Source: Rhizobiales bacterium 32-66-11 (GTDB taxonomy: Bacteria > Pseudomonadota > Alphaproteobacteria > Rhizobiales > Xanthobacteraceae). Taken from it: a stretch of DNA of 40,841 bases. The stretch covers positions 1 to 40,841 of the forward strand of contig NCEH01000040.1 in assembly GCA_002304505.1 (NCBI GenBank). The letters run 5' to 3'. The first letter of the stretch is position 1. Every line of letters starts with the position of its first letter. Position numbers and translations under genes: made by a program. Below, piece after piece: positions 1 through 8,807 of this stretch. Under the pieces are notes generated by a model that saw nothing but the letters and a program-made list of their open reading frames with translations, had not been told where the DNA came from and made no database searches.

Positions 1-1
1 C

Positions 2-541
2 ATGATCGTCGCGCTGGTCGGCATCGGGGTGAATTTCGGCACCGCTTTGCTGTTCATGGCCGACCGCAAGAATGACCTGAACGTGCGCGGCGCCTTCGTA
101 CATCTGATCGCGGATGCCGCCGTCTCGCTGGGCGTGGTTCTGGCGGCGGCGGTGATCGCGGTGACCGGCTGGCTCTGGCTGGACCCGGTCGTGAGCCTTG
201 TCATTGCGGCCGCGATCATCGCCGGGACCTGGGCCCTGCTGCGCGACAGCGTGAACCTCGCCATGGATGTGGTGCCGAGCGGCATCGACCATGACGCTGT
301 GGCGGCCTTCCTTGCCGGCCGCCCCGGCGTCAGCGAGGTGCATGACCTGCACATCTGGGCGCTCAGCACCACCGATTCCGCCCTTACCGTTCATCTGGTG
401 CGCCCGGGCGCCCCGGTGGACGATGTCTTTCTCGCCGAAACCTGCGCCGCGCTGAAGGCGCGCTTCAAGATCGGCCATGCGGCGATCCAGGTGGAGAATG
501 GCACCATTCCCTGCGCCCTCGCGCCCGCCCACGTGATCTAG
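2..541 (+). CDS. Cation diffusion facilitator (CDF) metal efflux protein, 3' part
   Basis: This is the C-terminal 179 residues of a CDF family transporter, an inner-membrane exporter of divalent metals such as Zn, Co or Cd in exchange for protons. The reading frame is open to the window edge, and family members are about 300 residues, so the N-terminal membrane segments lie outside. The sequence shows hydrophobic helices at about residues 35-55 and 60-78, a membrane-proximal stretch with His and Asp (FVHLIADAAVSLGV) that matches the metal-binding helix of CDF proteins, and a cytoplasmic tail with the family motif VHDLHIWALS at about residue 113. The first ATG at position 2 is probably internal. 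The metal specificity cannot be read from this fragment. Confidence 0.85.
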   Translation: MIVALVGIGVNFGTALLFMADRKNDLNVRGAFVHLIADAAVSLGVVLAAAVIAVTGWLWLDPVVSLVIAAAIIAGTWALLRDSVNLAMDVVPSGIDHDAVAAFLAGRPGVSEVHDLHIWALSTTDSALTVHLVRPGAPVDDVFLAETCAALKARFKIGHAAIQVENGTIPCALAPAHVI

Positions 542-588
542 CTAGCGGGTAGCGGCAGGCGGACCAGATCAGGCGGAAAGACGAATTC

Positions 589-2022
589 ATGACCAAGGAT
601 ATGCTCGCCGATTTCCGCGCGCTGCTCGGCGAATCCGGCGTGATGACCGCGCCGGATTTCATCGCGCCTTATGTGGTGGACCACCGCCAGCTGATCCGCG
701 GCGAAACGCCCGCGGTGCTGCGGCCGCGCTCCACGCAAGAGGTGCAGGGTGTGGTGCGCCTGGCCGCGCAGTTCGGCTTCGGCCTCGTCCCCCAGGGCGG
801 GAACACCAGCTATGTGGGCGGAGCAACGCCGGATCAGGCCGGCCGCCAGCTGGTGGTGAGCCTGGAGCGCATGAACCGCGTCCGCGCGGTGGATCCGCTA
901 GGCTTCACCCTCTCGGCGGATGCGGGCGTCATCCTCGCCGATGCGCAGGCGGCGGCGCAAGCGGCGGGCCTCATGCTGCCGCTCAGCCTCGGTTCGGAGG
1001 GCAGCTGCCGGCTCGGCGGCAATGTCGGCACCAATGCCGGCGGCCTCTCCGTGCTGCGCTATGGCATGACGCGCGACCTGGTGCTGGGTCTCGAAGCGGT
1101 GCTGCCCGACGGCAGCCTGCTCGGCGACATGCGCGCCCTGCGCAAGAACAATGTGGGCTACGACCTCAAGCAGATGTTCATCGGCGGCGAGGGCACGCTC
1201 GGCATCGTTACCGGCGTGGTGCTGAAGCTGTGTCCCGAACAGGTGCTCACCGCCACCGCCTGGCTGCAACTGGCCAAGGGCGCGCCGCTGCCGCAGATGC
1301 TCGCGGAGGTGCGGCGCGAGACGGCGGATCTCGTGTCCTCGTTCGAGTTCATCACCGCCAATTCGGTGGCACTGGTAGCGGCGCTGAAGCCGGGAGAGGT
1401 CAACCTGACCACCGGCAGCGGCGGGGCGGTGCTGCTGGAGATCTCCGCCTCATCGTACCGGGTGCCCGTGGACGAGATCCTCTTGGGGACGCTGGAAGCC
1501 TTGATGGAGAAGGGGTGGGTGGAGGATGCGCTACTCGCCCAGTCCGAGCGCCAGCGCGCCGACATGTGGGCGGTGCGCGAGACCATTCCCGAGGGCGAGA
1601 AGCACGCCGGCGGATCGGTGAAGCACGATATCTCGGTGCCGATCTCCGCCCTTGATGCGTTCCTGGAGCAGGGCGGCGCGGCGGTGGCGGCGTATGATCC
1701 TGCCCTGGTGCTCTCCGTCTACGGCCATGTGGGCGACGGCAATATTCACTACAATATCGTGGTGCCGCAGGGCGAGGACCGGCTCGCCTTCACCCGCCGG
1801 ATCGAAGCGGGTCTTGCCCATGAGCTTTATGCCATCGCGGGCGCTCTCGGCGGCAGCTTCAGCGCGGAATATGGCATCGGCCGTCTCAAGCGGGACCTGC
1901 TGGAGCGCTATGCCGACCCTGTCCGCATCGCGCTCATGGGTCGGGTGAAGGCGGCTTTCGACCCCGCCGGCCTGATGAATGCCGGCGCCATGGTCGATCC
2001 CGCGCGGGAACCTTCGGCCTGA
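589..2022 (+). CDS. FAD-binding oxidoreductase, GlcD / D-2-hydroxyglutarate dehydrogenase type
   Basis: A 477-residue flavoprotein of the VAO/PCMH family that oxidises a 2-hydroxy acid to the 2-oxo acid. The PCMH FAD-binding domain fills about residues 40-215, with the glycine-rich stretch QGGNTSYVGG near residue 70 and NVGTNAGG near residue 145. The C-terminal oxidase domain carries GHVGDGNIHYN (about residue 380) and EYGIGRLKRD (about residue 425), both characteristic of GlcD, D-lactate and D-2-hydroxyglutarate dehydrogenases. Length matches the single-subunit D2HGDH type, so D-2-hydroxyglutarate or D-lactate is the likely substrate; the sequence alone does not choose. It starts 47 nt after the CDF gene and may be co-transcribed with it. 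The Shine-Dalgarno is weak (GGAAAG). Confidence 0.88.
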   Translation: MTKDMLADFRALLGESGVMTAPDFIAPYVVDHRQLIRGETPAVLRPRSTQEVQGVVRLAAQFGFGLVPQGGNTSYVGGATPDQAGRQLVVSLERMNRVRAVDPLGFTLSADAGVILADAQAAAQAAGLMLPLSLGSEGSCRLGGNVGTNAGGLSVLRYGMTRDLVLGLEAVLPDGSLLGDMRALRKNNVGYDLKQMFIGGEGTLGIVTGVVLKLCPEQVLTATAWLQLAKGAPLPQMLAEVRRETADLVSSFEFITANSVALVAALKPGEVNLTTGSGGAVLLEISASSYRVPVDEILLGTLEALMEKGWVEDALLAQSERQRADMWAVRETIPEGEKHAGGSVKHDISVPISALDAFLEQGGAAVAAYDPALVLSVYGHVGDGNIHYNIVVPQGEDRLAFTRRIEAGLAHELYAIAGALGGSFSAEYGIGRLKRDLLERYADPVRIALMGRVKAAFDPAGLMNAGAMVDPAREPSA

Positions 2023-2025
2023 GGC

Positions 2026-2265
2026 TCAGGCCGCGACGGACGGGCTGCGCAGGCCGTCCAGGGCTTCCTTGGCGATGGGGGAGAGGCCTTCGCCGCCATG
2101 GTCGAGATGCTCGAAGATCTTCGAGCGCATGCGCGGGTCCCAGAATTTGTGGATGTGCTCGCGCGTAGAGGCGACCGCCGCCGCATGTTGCTGGGTGGAG
2201 AAGGCGGTCGCGATCTGGTTCGCCATATAGACGAGGCGGTCGTTGGTGCTGGTGCTATGCGACAT
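2026..2265 (-). CDS. fdsD: Formate dehydrogenase delta subunit FdsD
   Basis: A small soluble protein (79 residues from the ATG chosen here) matching the FdsD family. The recognisable parts are the opening RLVYMANQIATAF, a central KFWDPRMRSKI and a C-terminal stretch ending LSPIAKEALDGL. FdsD is the small fifth product of fds operons, needed for assembly or stability of the NAD-dependent formate dehydrogenase. The ATG at 2265 overlaps the 3' end of fdhD by 11 nt, which indicates translational coupling. A longer reading from 2322 would add 19 Ser/His-rich residues that do not look like family sequence. It is the last gene of the fdsGBA-fdhD-fdsD operon. Confidence 0.85.
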   Translation of the reverse strand: MSHSTSTNDRLVYMANQIATAFSTQQHAAAVASTREHIHKFWDPRMRSKIFEHLDHGGEGLSPIAKEALDGLRSPSVAA

Positions 2266-3109
2266 GTGCGTGCCGTGAGGATGACCCGAGGTCGATGCGC
2301 TCGGGATGGGTGAAGAGTTCAAACCCGTCGCCGCGCACGATGGCGGCCAGCGTGATGCCGGCCGCCTGCGCGGTACGGATGGCGAGGGATGTGGGGGCCG
2401 AGACGGCGGCGATGACGGGGGTGCCCAGCACGGCGGCCTTCTGCACCATTTCGATGGAGACGCGGCTTGTGAGCAAAACCATGCCGCGCGCGGGGTCGGC
2501 GTCGAGCTTCACCACCTTGCCCACCAGCTTATCGAGGGCATTGTGGCGGCCGACATCCTCGCACACCGCGAGCAGGCCGCGCCCCGGCTCGTAATAGCCG
2601 GCGGCATGGACCGCGCGTGTCTCGTGATTGAGCGTCTGGGCGGGCGCAAGCGCAGCCATGGCCTCGAGCAGCAGGGATGCCGGAAAGACGGGGTTTGCGG
2701 TGACCTGCGCCGCCGGCTTGATGGCTTCGGCAAGGCTCTCCACCCCGCACAGGCCGCAGCCGGTTGGCCCGGCCATGGCACGACGGCGGGCGCCGAGTAC
2801 GGCGGCCTTCTCCTCGGCGATCCACATCCGCGCCTCGATGCCATCCTCCACCGCGATCACATCGAGGCTGAGGATATCCGCCGGGCTGGAGATGATCCCC
2901 TCGGTGAGCGAGAAGCCGAGGGCGAAATCGGCGATGTCGAGCGGGCTTGCCATCATCACGGCATGGGTTGTGCCGTTATAGGTCAGCGCCACCGGTGTTT
3001 CCTCCGGCACCGCACGTTCGGAGACGGTGGCGCCATCCAGGCGCCACACGTCGCGGCTGACGCGGCGCACCGGCTCGGGAAAATCGGGGATTTCGGACAT
3101 CTCATCCAT
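2255..3109 (-). CDS. fdhD: Sulfurtransferase FdhD (FdsC) for formate dehydrogenase maturation
   Basis: FdhD/FdsC passes sulfur from a cysteine desulfurase to the bis-MGD cofactor before it is inserted in formate dehydrogenase. The CxxC motif that carries the sulfur is visible as GCGLCGVES (Cys118 and Cys121 from the chosen start). The C-terminal half contains the conserved VCEDVGRHNALDKLVG and LLTSRVSIEMVQKA blocks. I chose the ATG at 3109, which has AAGGTGG eight bases upstream. A GTG at 3121 in the same frame would add four residues. It lies 245 nt downstream of fdsA, the largest gap in the operon, and overlaps fdsD at its end. Confidence 0.92.
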   Translation of the reverse strand: MDEMSEIPDFPEPVRRVSRDVWRLDGATVSERAVPEETPVALTYNGTTHAVMMASPLDIADFALGFSLTEGIISSPADILSLDVIAVEDGIEARMWIAEEKAAVLGARRRAMAGPTGCGLCGVESLAEAIKPAAQVTANPVFPASLLLEAMAALAPAQTLNHETRAVHAAGYYEPGRGLLAVCEDVGRHNALDKLVGKVVKLDADPARGMVLLTSRVSIEMVQKAAVLGTPVIAAVSAPTSLAIRTAQAAGITLAAIVRGDGFELFTHPERIDLGSSSRHAHVA

Positions 3110-3354
3110 GATGCGCGCCACCTTGTGTTGCTGCCATCAAGGTTGTGCCGAACGCGCCCGCATTCAAGTGTGGCCCTGCCAGGAGCTTGTCTCCCCTGTC
3201 GGGGAGAGCAAGGAAGGAAAGGCCGGCAAACGCGCAATAATCAGCTCGCGCCCAAGACCCGACGCCCGATTTCCCCTGTCCCAGCCCTCTCCCGCATCCG
3301 GGAGAGGGGCCGAGGTCCAGGCGGGGAGGGCGCGTCGCGGCGCCGGCCTTCATC
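3110..3354. other. Gap between fdsA and fdhD, no gene seen
   Basis: These 245 nt contain pyrimidine- and purine-rich inverted pieces (for example CTCCCCTGTCGGGGAG at about 3189-3204 and CTCTCCCGCATCCGGGAGAG at about 3287-3306). They look like a short repetitive or REP-like hairpin region inside the operon. No open frame with family resemblance is visible. The hairpins could set the relative mRNA level of fdsGBA versus fdhD-fdsD. Confidence 0.4.
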
Positions 3355-6040
3355 TCACTCCGCCGCTTGCGCGATGCGGCGGCTCTGGCGGGAGAGTTCT
3401 TCATACTCTTCCTGCCAGGCGCTCGGCCCGTTGGAGGGGGCGACCTGCACGGCCGTCACCTTGTATTCCGGGCAATTGGTGGCCCAGTCGGAGAAATCCG
3501 TGGTCACCACGTTCGCCTGCGTCACCGGATGGTGGAAGGTGGTGTAGACCACGCCGGGCTGCATGCGCTCGCTGATCACCGCGCGCAGGGAGGTGCCGCC
3601 GGCGCGGCTTTCCAGCTTCACGAAGTCGCCGTCGCGGATGCCACGGTTCTCGGCATCGTGCGGGTGGATCTCCAGCACGTCTTCCGGATGCCAGGCGACA
3701 TTCTCCGTGCGGCGGGTCTGCGCGCCGACATTGTATTGCGAGAGAATGCGGCCCGTGGTGAGCAGCAGCGGGAACAAGGGGCCGGTGCGCTCGTCGGTGG
3801 GCACATATTCGGTGAGCACAAACTTGCCCTTACCGCGCACGAAGCCGCCGATGTGCATGATGGGGGTGCCTTCCGGCGCCTTGTCGTTGCACGGCCATTG
3901 CACCGAGCCCAACTCGTCCAGCTTTTTGTAGCTGACGCCCGTGAAGGTGGGCGTGAGGCGGGCGATCTCGTCCATGATCTCGCCGGGATGGCTGTAGTCC
4001 ATGGGATAGCCCAGGGCCTCAGAGAGCATGACGGTGACTTCCCAGTCGGCATAGCCGTTCTTGGGGGCCATCACCTTGCGGATGCGCTGGATGCGACGCT
4101 CGGCATTGGTGAAGGTGCCGTCCTTCTCCAGGAACGAGCAGCCGGGCAGGAACACGTGGGCGTAGTTCGCCGTCTCGTTCAGGAACAGATCCTGCACCAC
4201 GAGGCATTCCAGCGCGCCGAGGCCGGCCGAGACGTGGCGGGTGTCGGGGTCGGACTGAAGAATGTCCTCGCCCTGCACATACATGCCCTTGAAGGTGCCA
4301 TCGACGGCGGCGTCGAACATGTTGGGGATGCGCAGGCCGGGCTCGGCATCCAGCTTCACGCCCCACAGGCTTTCGAACAGCGCGCGGGTGGCGTCCGGTG
4401 GTGGAGCCCTGGGAATGCTCGGTCACGCCGAGGCCGTAATAGATCGCCGCATTGCCGCCGGTGGCATAGAGGCGGGCCGCCTTGCGCACGTCCTGGGGAT
4501 CGACGCCGGTGTATTTGGCGACCGCTTCCGGGCTGTGGCGCTCGTCGGCGACGAAAGCCGCCCATTCCTGGAACTCGTCCCAATCGCAGCGCTCGCGGAT
4601 GAACTTTTCGTCCATCAGCCCTTCGGTGACCACCACATGGGCCAGCGCCGTGACCAAGGCCACGTTCGTGCCCGGACGCAGCGGCAGATGGAAGTCCGCC
4701 TGCACATGTGGCGTGCGCACGAGGTCGATCTTGCGCGGGTCGGCGATGATCAGCTTCGCGCCCTCGCGCAGGCGCTTCTTCATGCGCGAGCCGAACACCG
4801 GGTGGCCGTCGGTCGGGTTGGCGCCGATCACCAGGATCACGTCGGTCTCTTCGATGGAATCGAAGTCCTGCGTGCCGGCGGAGGTGCCGTAGGTCTGGGA
4901 GAGGCCGTAGCCGGTGGGGGAGTGGCAGACGCGGGCGCAGGTGTCGACATTATTGTTGCCGAAGGCGCCGCGGATCAGCTTCTGGACCAGATAGGTCTCT
5001 TCATTGGTGCAGCGCGAGGAGGTGATGCCGCCCACCGAGCGGCGGCCGTACTTCTCCTGGATGCGCTTGAACTCGGAGGCGGCGTAGGCGATCGCCTCCT
5101 CATAGCTCACTTCCTTCCACGGCTCGTGGATGGAGGAGCGGATCATGGGCTTGAGGATGCGTTCCTTGTGGGTCGCATAGCCATAGGCGAAACGGCCCTT
5201 CACGCACGAATGGCCGCGGTTCGCCTTGCCGTCCTTATAGGGCACCATGCGCACCAGCTCGTCGCCGCGCATCTCCGCCTTGAAGGTGCAGCCGACGCCG
5301 CAATAGGCGCAGGTGGTCACCAGCGAATGCTCGGGCGTGCCGATGTCGTACATGGCCTTTTCGTTCAGCGTCGCGGTGGGGCAGGCCTGCACGCAGGCGC
5401 CGCACGACACGCATTCGGACGACAGGAAGCTCTCGTTCATGCCCGGCGACACGCGCGAGCCGAAGCCGCGGCCGGAGATCGTCAGCGCGAACGTGCCCTG
5501 CACTTCCTCGCAGGCGCGCACGCAGCGGTTGCAGACGATGCACTTCGACTGTTCGTAGGTGAAATAGGGGTTGGATTCGTCCTTGCCCAGCTTGGTGTGG
5601 TTCTCCCCCTCATAGCCGTAGCGCACGTCGCGCAGGCCGACCACGCCGGCCATGTCCTGCAACTCGCAATCGCCATTGGCGGAACAGGTCAGGCAATCCA
5701 GCGGATGGTCGGAGATATAGAGCTCCATCACGCCTTTGCGGATCTGCTTCAGCCGCTCGGTCTGGGTCTTGACGACGATGCCTTCCGCCACCGGCGTGGT
5801 GCAGGAGGCGGGGGTGCCGTTGCGGCCCTCGATCTCCACCAGGCAGAGGCGGCAGGAGCCGAAGGCGTCCAGCATATCGGTGGCGCAGAGCTTGGGGATC
5901 TGGTTCCCGATCTCCATGGCGGCGCGCATGATGGAGGTGCCTTCCGGCACTTCCACCTTCATGCCGTCGATGACGAGCGAAACCAGCTTCTCGGACTTGG
6001 AGCGGGGCGTGCCGTAGTCGATTTCATGCACGAGGGACAT
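3355..6040 (-). pseudogene. fdsA: Formate dehydrogenase alpha subunit FdsA, interrupted by an internal deletion and frameshift
   Basis: FdsA is the catalytic Mo/W-bis-MGD subunit of the NAD-dependent formate dehydrogenase. From the ATG at 6040 (AGGAGGA seven bases upstream) one reads a [2Fe-2S] domain (Cys52, 63, 66, 80), the His-Cys cluster region (HPLDCLTCSANGDC, about 112-125), two ferredoxin clusters (Cys167-177 and 210-220), the Mo-domain cluster (CAYCGVGC, 244-251) and the catalytic Cys372 in ARVCHSP. The frame breaks after residue 548, within HSQGSTT, at about 4394-4399. The sequence resumes one frame over with DATRALFESLWGV and runs cleanly to 3355. The two parts sum to about 894 codons against about 955 in intact FdsA. 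The segment that normally carries the GQNNVQG cofactor-binding region is absent. The product cannot be functional as read. Deletion in nature and assembly error are both possible. Confidence 0.9.
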
Positions 6041-6050
6041 TGAGTTCCTC

Positions 6051-7613
6051 CTATTCCGCAGCCGCGGGCAATTTCGGCGACACACCGAAATCTTCCGGGA
6101 AATGGGTGAGCGCGCTGATCACGGGATAGGGCGTGAACCCGCCGAGGGCGCAGAGCGAGCCGAGCTTCATCGTGTGGCAAAGGTCGGTCAGGATGGCGAG
6201 ATTGGCGTCGCGCCGATCGCCCTTGATGATCTTGTCGAGGGTTTCCACGCCGCGCGTGGAGCCGATGCGGCAGGGCGTGCACTTGCCGCAGCTCTCGTGC
6301 GAGCAGAATTCCATGGCGAACTTCGCCATGTGGGCCATGTCCACCGTATCGTCGAACACCACGATGCCGCCATGGCCGATCAGCGCATCCTTGGCCGCGA
6401 AGGCTTCATAGTCGAACGGCGTGTCGAACTGCGACACCGGCATGTAGGCGCCGAGCGGGCCGCCCGCCTGCACCGCGCGCACCGGACGGCCGGAAGCAGT
6501 GCCGCCGCCGATGTCGTTCACCAATTCGCCGAGCGAGATGCCGAACGCGGTTTCGAACAGGCCGCCGAACTTGATGTTGCCGGCAAGCTGGATCGGCATC
6601 GTGCCGCGCGAACGGCCCATGCCGAAGTCGCGATAGAATTGGCCGCCCTTGTCCAGGATCACCGGAACGGTGGCGAGCGAGATCAGATTGTTGATGACGG
6701 TGGGCTTGCCGAACAGGCCCTTGTGCGCCGGCAGCGGCGGCTTGGCGCGCACCACGCCGCGCTTGCCTTCCAGGCTGTCGAGCAAAGCGGTTTCCTCGCC
6801 GCACACATAGGCGCCGGCGCCCATGCGCATTTCCATGTCGAAATCATACCCGGACCCGGCGACATTCTTGCCGAGCAGCCCGTTGGCACGGGCGATGGCG
6901 ATGGCCTTCTCCATCACCACCAGGGACAGGGGATATTCCGAGCGGCAATAGACGAAACCCTTGGTCGCGCCAACGGCGAGGCCGGCGATGGTCATGCCCT
7001 CGATCAGGCAGAACGGATCGGCTTCCATGATCAGGCGGTCGGCAAAGGTGCCGCTGTCGCCCTCGTCCGCATTGCAGACGATGTAGCGCTGGTCGGCCGG
7101 GGCGGCGGCGACGGTGCGCCATTTGATGCCGGTGGGAAAGCCCGCGCCGCCGCGCCCGCGCAGGCCGGAGAGGAACACTTCCTCCACCGTCGCGGACGGG
7201 CCGATCTCAACCGCCTTGGCAAGGCCGCGATAGCCGCCATGGGCCTTGTAATCCTCCAGCGAGAGCGGATCGATGATGCCGCAGCGCGCGAAGGTGAGGC
7301 GGGTCTGCTTCTTGAGATACGGGATCTCTTCCACCAGCCCGACATTGAGCGGGTGGGCGGCGCCCTCGAGCAGACCGCTATCCAGGAGAGCTTCCACGTC
7401 GGAGGGCTTCACCGGGCCGTAGCCGACGCGGCCGGCGGGGGTTTCCACCTCCAGCAGGGGCTCCAGCCAGAACAGGCCGCGCGAGCCGTTGCGCACGATT
7501 TCCACCGAAAGGCCGCGCGCCGCGAAGGCGTCCTGCAGCTTACGGGCGATGCGGTCGGCGCCGCAGGCGATTGCGGTGGCGTCATTGGGGATGAAGATGC
7601 GGGGGCTGCTCAT
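6051..7613 (-). CDS. fdsB: Formate dehydrogenase beta subunit FdsB (NuoF-like, FMN/NAD-binding)
   Basis: FdsB takes electrons from FdsA and reduces NAD+. It is 520 residues, the usual length, and apparently intact. A thioredoxin-like N-terminal domain (about 1-110) is followed by the NuoF core, with the NADH-binding glycine loop GRGGAGFPTG at 153-162, the FMN region around YIVCNADEGDSGTF, and the C-terminal [4Fe-4S] motif SCGKCTPCR (Cys442, 445, 448) with a fourth ligand at Cys488. The ATG overlaps the fdsG stop by 4 nt (ATGA), and fdsA begins 10 nt downstream, so the three are translated from one message. The soluble heterotrimer is cytoplasmic. Confidence 0.95.
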   Translation of the reverse strand: MSSPRIFIPNDATAIACGADRIARKLQDAFAARGLSVEIVRNGSRGLFWLEPLLEVETPAGRVGYGPVKPSDVEALLDSGLLEGAAHPLNVGLVEEIPYLKKQTRLTFARCGIIDPLSLEDYKAHGGYRGLAKAVEIGPSATVEEVFLSGLRGRGGAGFPTGIKWRTVAAAPADQRYIVCNADEGDSGTFADRLIMEADPFCLIEGMTIAGLAVGATKGFVYCRSEYPLSLVVMEKAIAIARANGLLGKNVAGSGYDFDMEMRMGAGAYVCGEETALLDSLEGKRGVVRAKPPLPAHKGLFGKPTVINNLISLATVPVILDKGGQFYRDFGMGRSRGTMPIQLAGNIKFGGLFETAFGISLGELVNDIGGGTASGRPVRAVQAGGPLGAYMPVSQFDTPFDYEAFAAKDALIGHGGIVVFDDTVDMAHMAKFAMEFCSHESCGKCTPCRIGSTRGVETLDKIIKGDRRDANLAILTDLCHTMKLGSLCALGGFTPYPVISALTHFPEDFGVSPKLPAAAE

Positions 7614-8083
7614 CGGTCGGTCTCCGCGACCAGTTCGTCAATGGTTTCGCGGTCGAGGCGGCCCACAAGGCGGCCGTCGATCATGGCCGAGGGCGCGCAG
7701 GCGCATAGGCCGAGGCAATAGATCGGCTCCAGCGTCACGCGGCCGTCGGGCGAGGTTTCGCCCATGGCGACACCGAGGCGTTCCTGGGCATATTCGGCCA
7801 GCTTGTCCGAGCCCATGGACTGGCAGGCTTCCGCCGCGCAGAGCTTGAGCACATGGCGGCCCGGCGGCTCGCGGCGGAAGTCATGATAGAAGGTGACGAC
7901 GCCGTGCACTTCGGCGCGCGAGAGGTTCAGGCTTTCCGCAATCATCGGAACGACAGGCTCGGGCACGAAGCCGAACGTCTCCTGAATGGCATGCAGGATC
8001 GGCATGGCGGCGCCATCCATATGCCGGTGCGAGGAGATGATCTCGGACGCGCGTTCCGCGCTCCACGATTCGTAGCCGACCAT
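7610..8083 (-). CDS. fdsG: Formate dehydrogenase gamma subunit FdsG (NuoE-like)
   Basis: FdsG is the small [2Fe-2S] thioredoxin-like subunit of the soluble NAD-dependent formate dehydrogenase, related to NuoE and HoxE. Its four ligands are seen as LCAAEAC (Cys82 and 87) and YCLGLCA (Cys123 and 127), counted from the ATG at 8083. That ATG has GGAAGGG nine bases upstream. A TTG two codons earlier (8089) is possible but too close to the ribosome site. It is the first gene of the fds operon. Formate oxidation here would supply NADH, which suits an organism using methanol, formate or autotrophic growth. Confidence 0.93.
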   Translation of the reverse strand: MVGYESWSAERASEIISSHRHMDGAAMPILHAIQETFGFVPEPVVPMIAESLNLSRAEVHGVVTFYHDFRREPPGRHVLKLCAAEACQSMGSDKLAEYAQERLGVAMGETSPDGRVTLEPIYCLGLCACAPSAMIDGRLVGRLDRETIDELVAETDR

Positions 8084-8807
8084 CGGCAAATACCCTTCCC
8101 TGGTCCGCTGAAGGCGGTTCCTTGTTACAATTCCAGGAAGAATGGCAGGTTGGCTCGGTGGATCAAGCGAGCTGTGGGATGTTGCGATAGAACATCTCTA
8201 TCGTCGGCGCTCGTGAAAAACCGGCGGGATATTGCAAACGCTCAATTGTGACTCGGGCTTTGGCCCGGAGAACCGGTTTGTTTTTGGTATATTGATTGTC
8301 GTTCTCTATCTTGAGCCCATGGCTGCGCCCCTGGATGGCCTCCGGCATGGTGCGGTGCAACATGTGAGGAAAGGCGTGTGCGGCTCGGATCCGTGCGGCA
8401 GCCTCGTCAGGCGCCGTCAGCCGTGTTTCCGGAATTTTGAGCGTAGCCGGCCAATGGCGCCTGCCTTCAATCCATGACGGACTCGTCGCCCGCGTCCGGC
8501 AGGGGAACTCTCCGCGATTTTGCATCAACGCGACGCGTGGCGGCGCGCCAGTCGGCGAGCAGGATAGACGCTATTTTAACGCGTAAAATATACTGATACT
8601 CTTATAGCTTGTAGTAAGGTGTGTCCTGTCACCGCGCTGACGCTGGGTGCGGACAGGGCTGATGGTAGGCAGTTGAGCCCGGCATCGCTGTTGTTCTTTC
8701 ACTGTTGCTTCGGATTTCGCGTGTCTGCGTTTTTGCGGACGGATGATGCGCGCGCTGATGGCCGGCGAACCGCGTGGTGATTCACCTCAGACGGATGGGG
8801 TAAAACG
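8084..8807. other. 724-nt region between fdsG and the aegerolysin gene without a recognisable gene
   Basis: The fds promoter should lie at the low-coordinate side, reading left, and the aegerolysin promoter at the high side, reading right. Base composition is noticeably more AT-rich than the neighbours at about 8270-8310 and 8570-8625. No LysR regulator gene sits here. An open frame on the minus strand (8163-8528, 121 codons) has no family resemblance that I can see and no clear ribosome site, so I do not call it. Confidence 0.5.
8565..8594 (+). promoter_or_regulatory. Possible promoter and operator palindrome upstream of the aegerolysin gene
   Basis: A perfect inverted repeat ATTTTA-ACGCG-TAAAAT (8573-8589) lies in the AT-rich patch. 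It overlaps a sigma-70-like pair, TAGACG at 8565 and TATACT at 8589 with an 18-nt spacer. The palindrome would sit over the -10 side, a classic position for a repressor operator. The predicted leader to the aegerolysin ATG would be about 205 nt, which is long. This is pattern inference only. Confidence 0.35.

Noticed and set aside
4262..6043. 593-codon plus-strand frame opposite fdsA
   Set aside because: Antisense shadow of fdsA with His/Ala/Gly-rich translation and no motif.
6102..7721. 539-codon plus-strand frame opposite fdsB
   Set aside because: Antisense shadow; fdsB on the other strand has all family motifs.
8163..8528. 121-codon minus-strand frame upstream of fdsG
   Set aside because: No ribosome site, no recognisable motif, and its composition follows the surrounding non-coding DNA.
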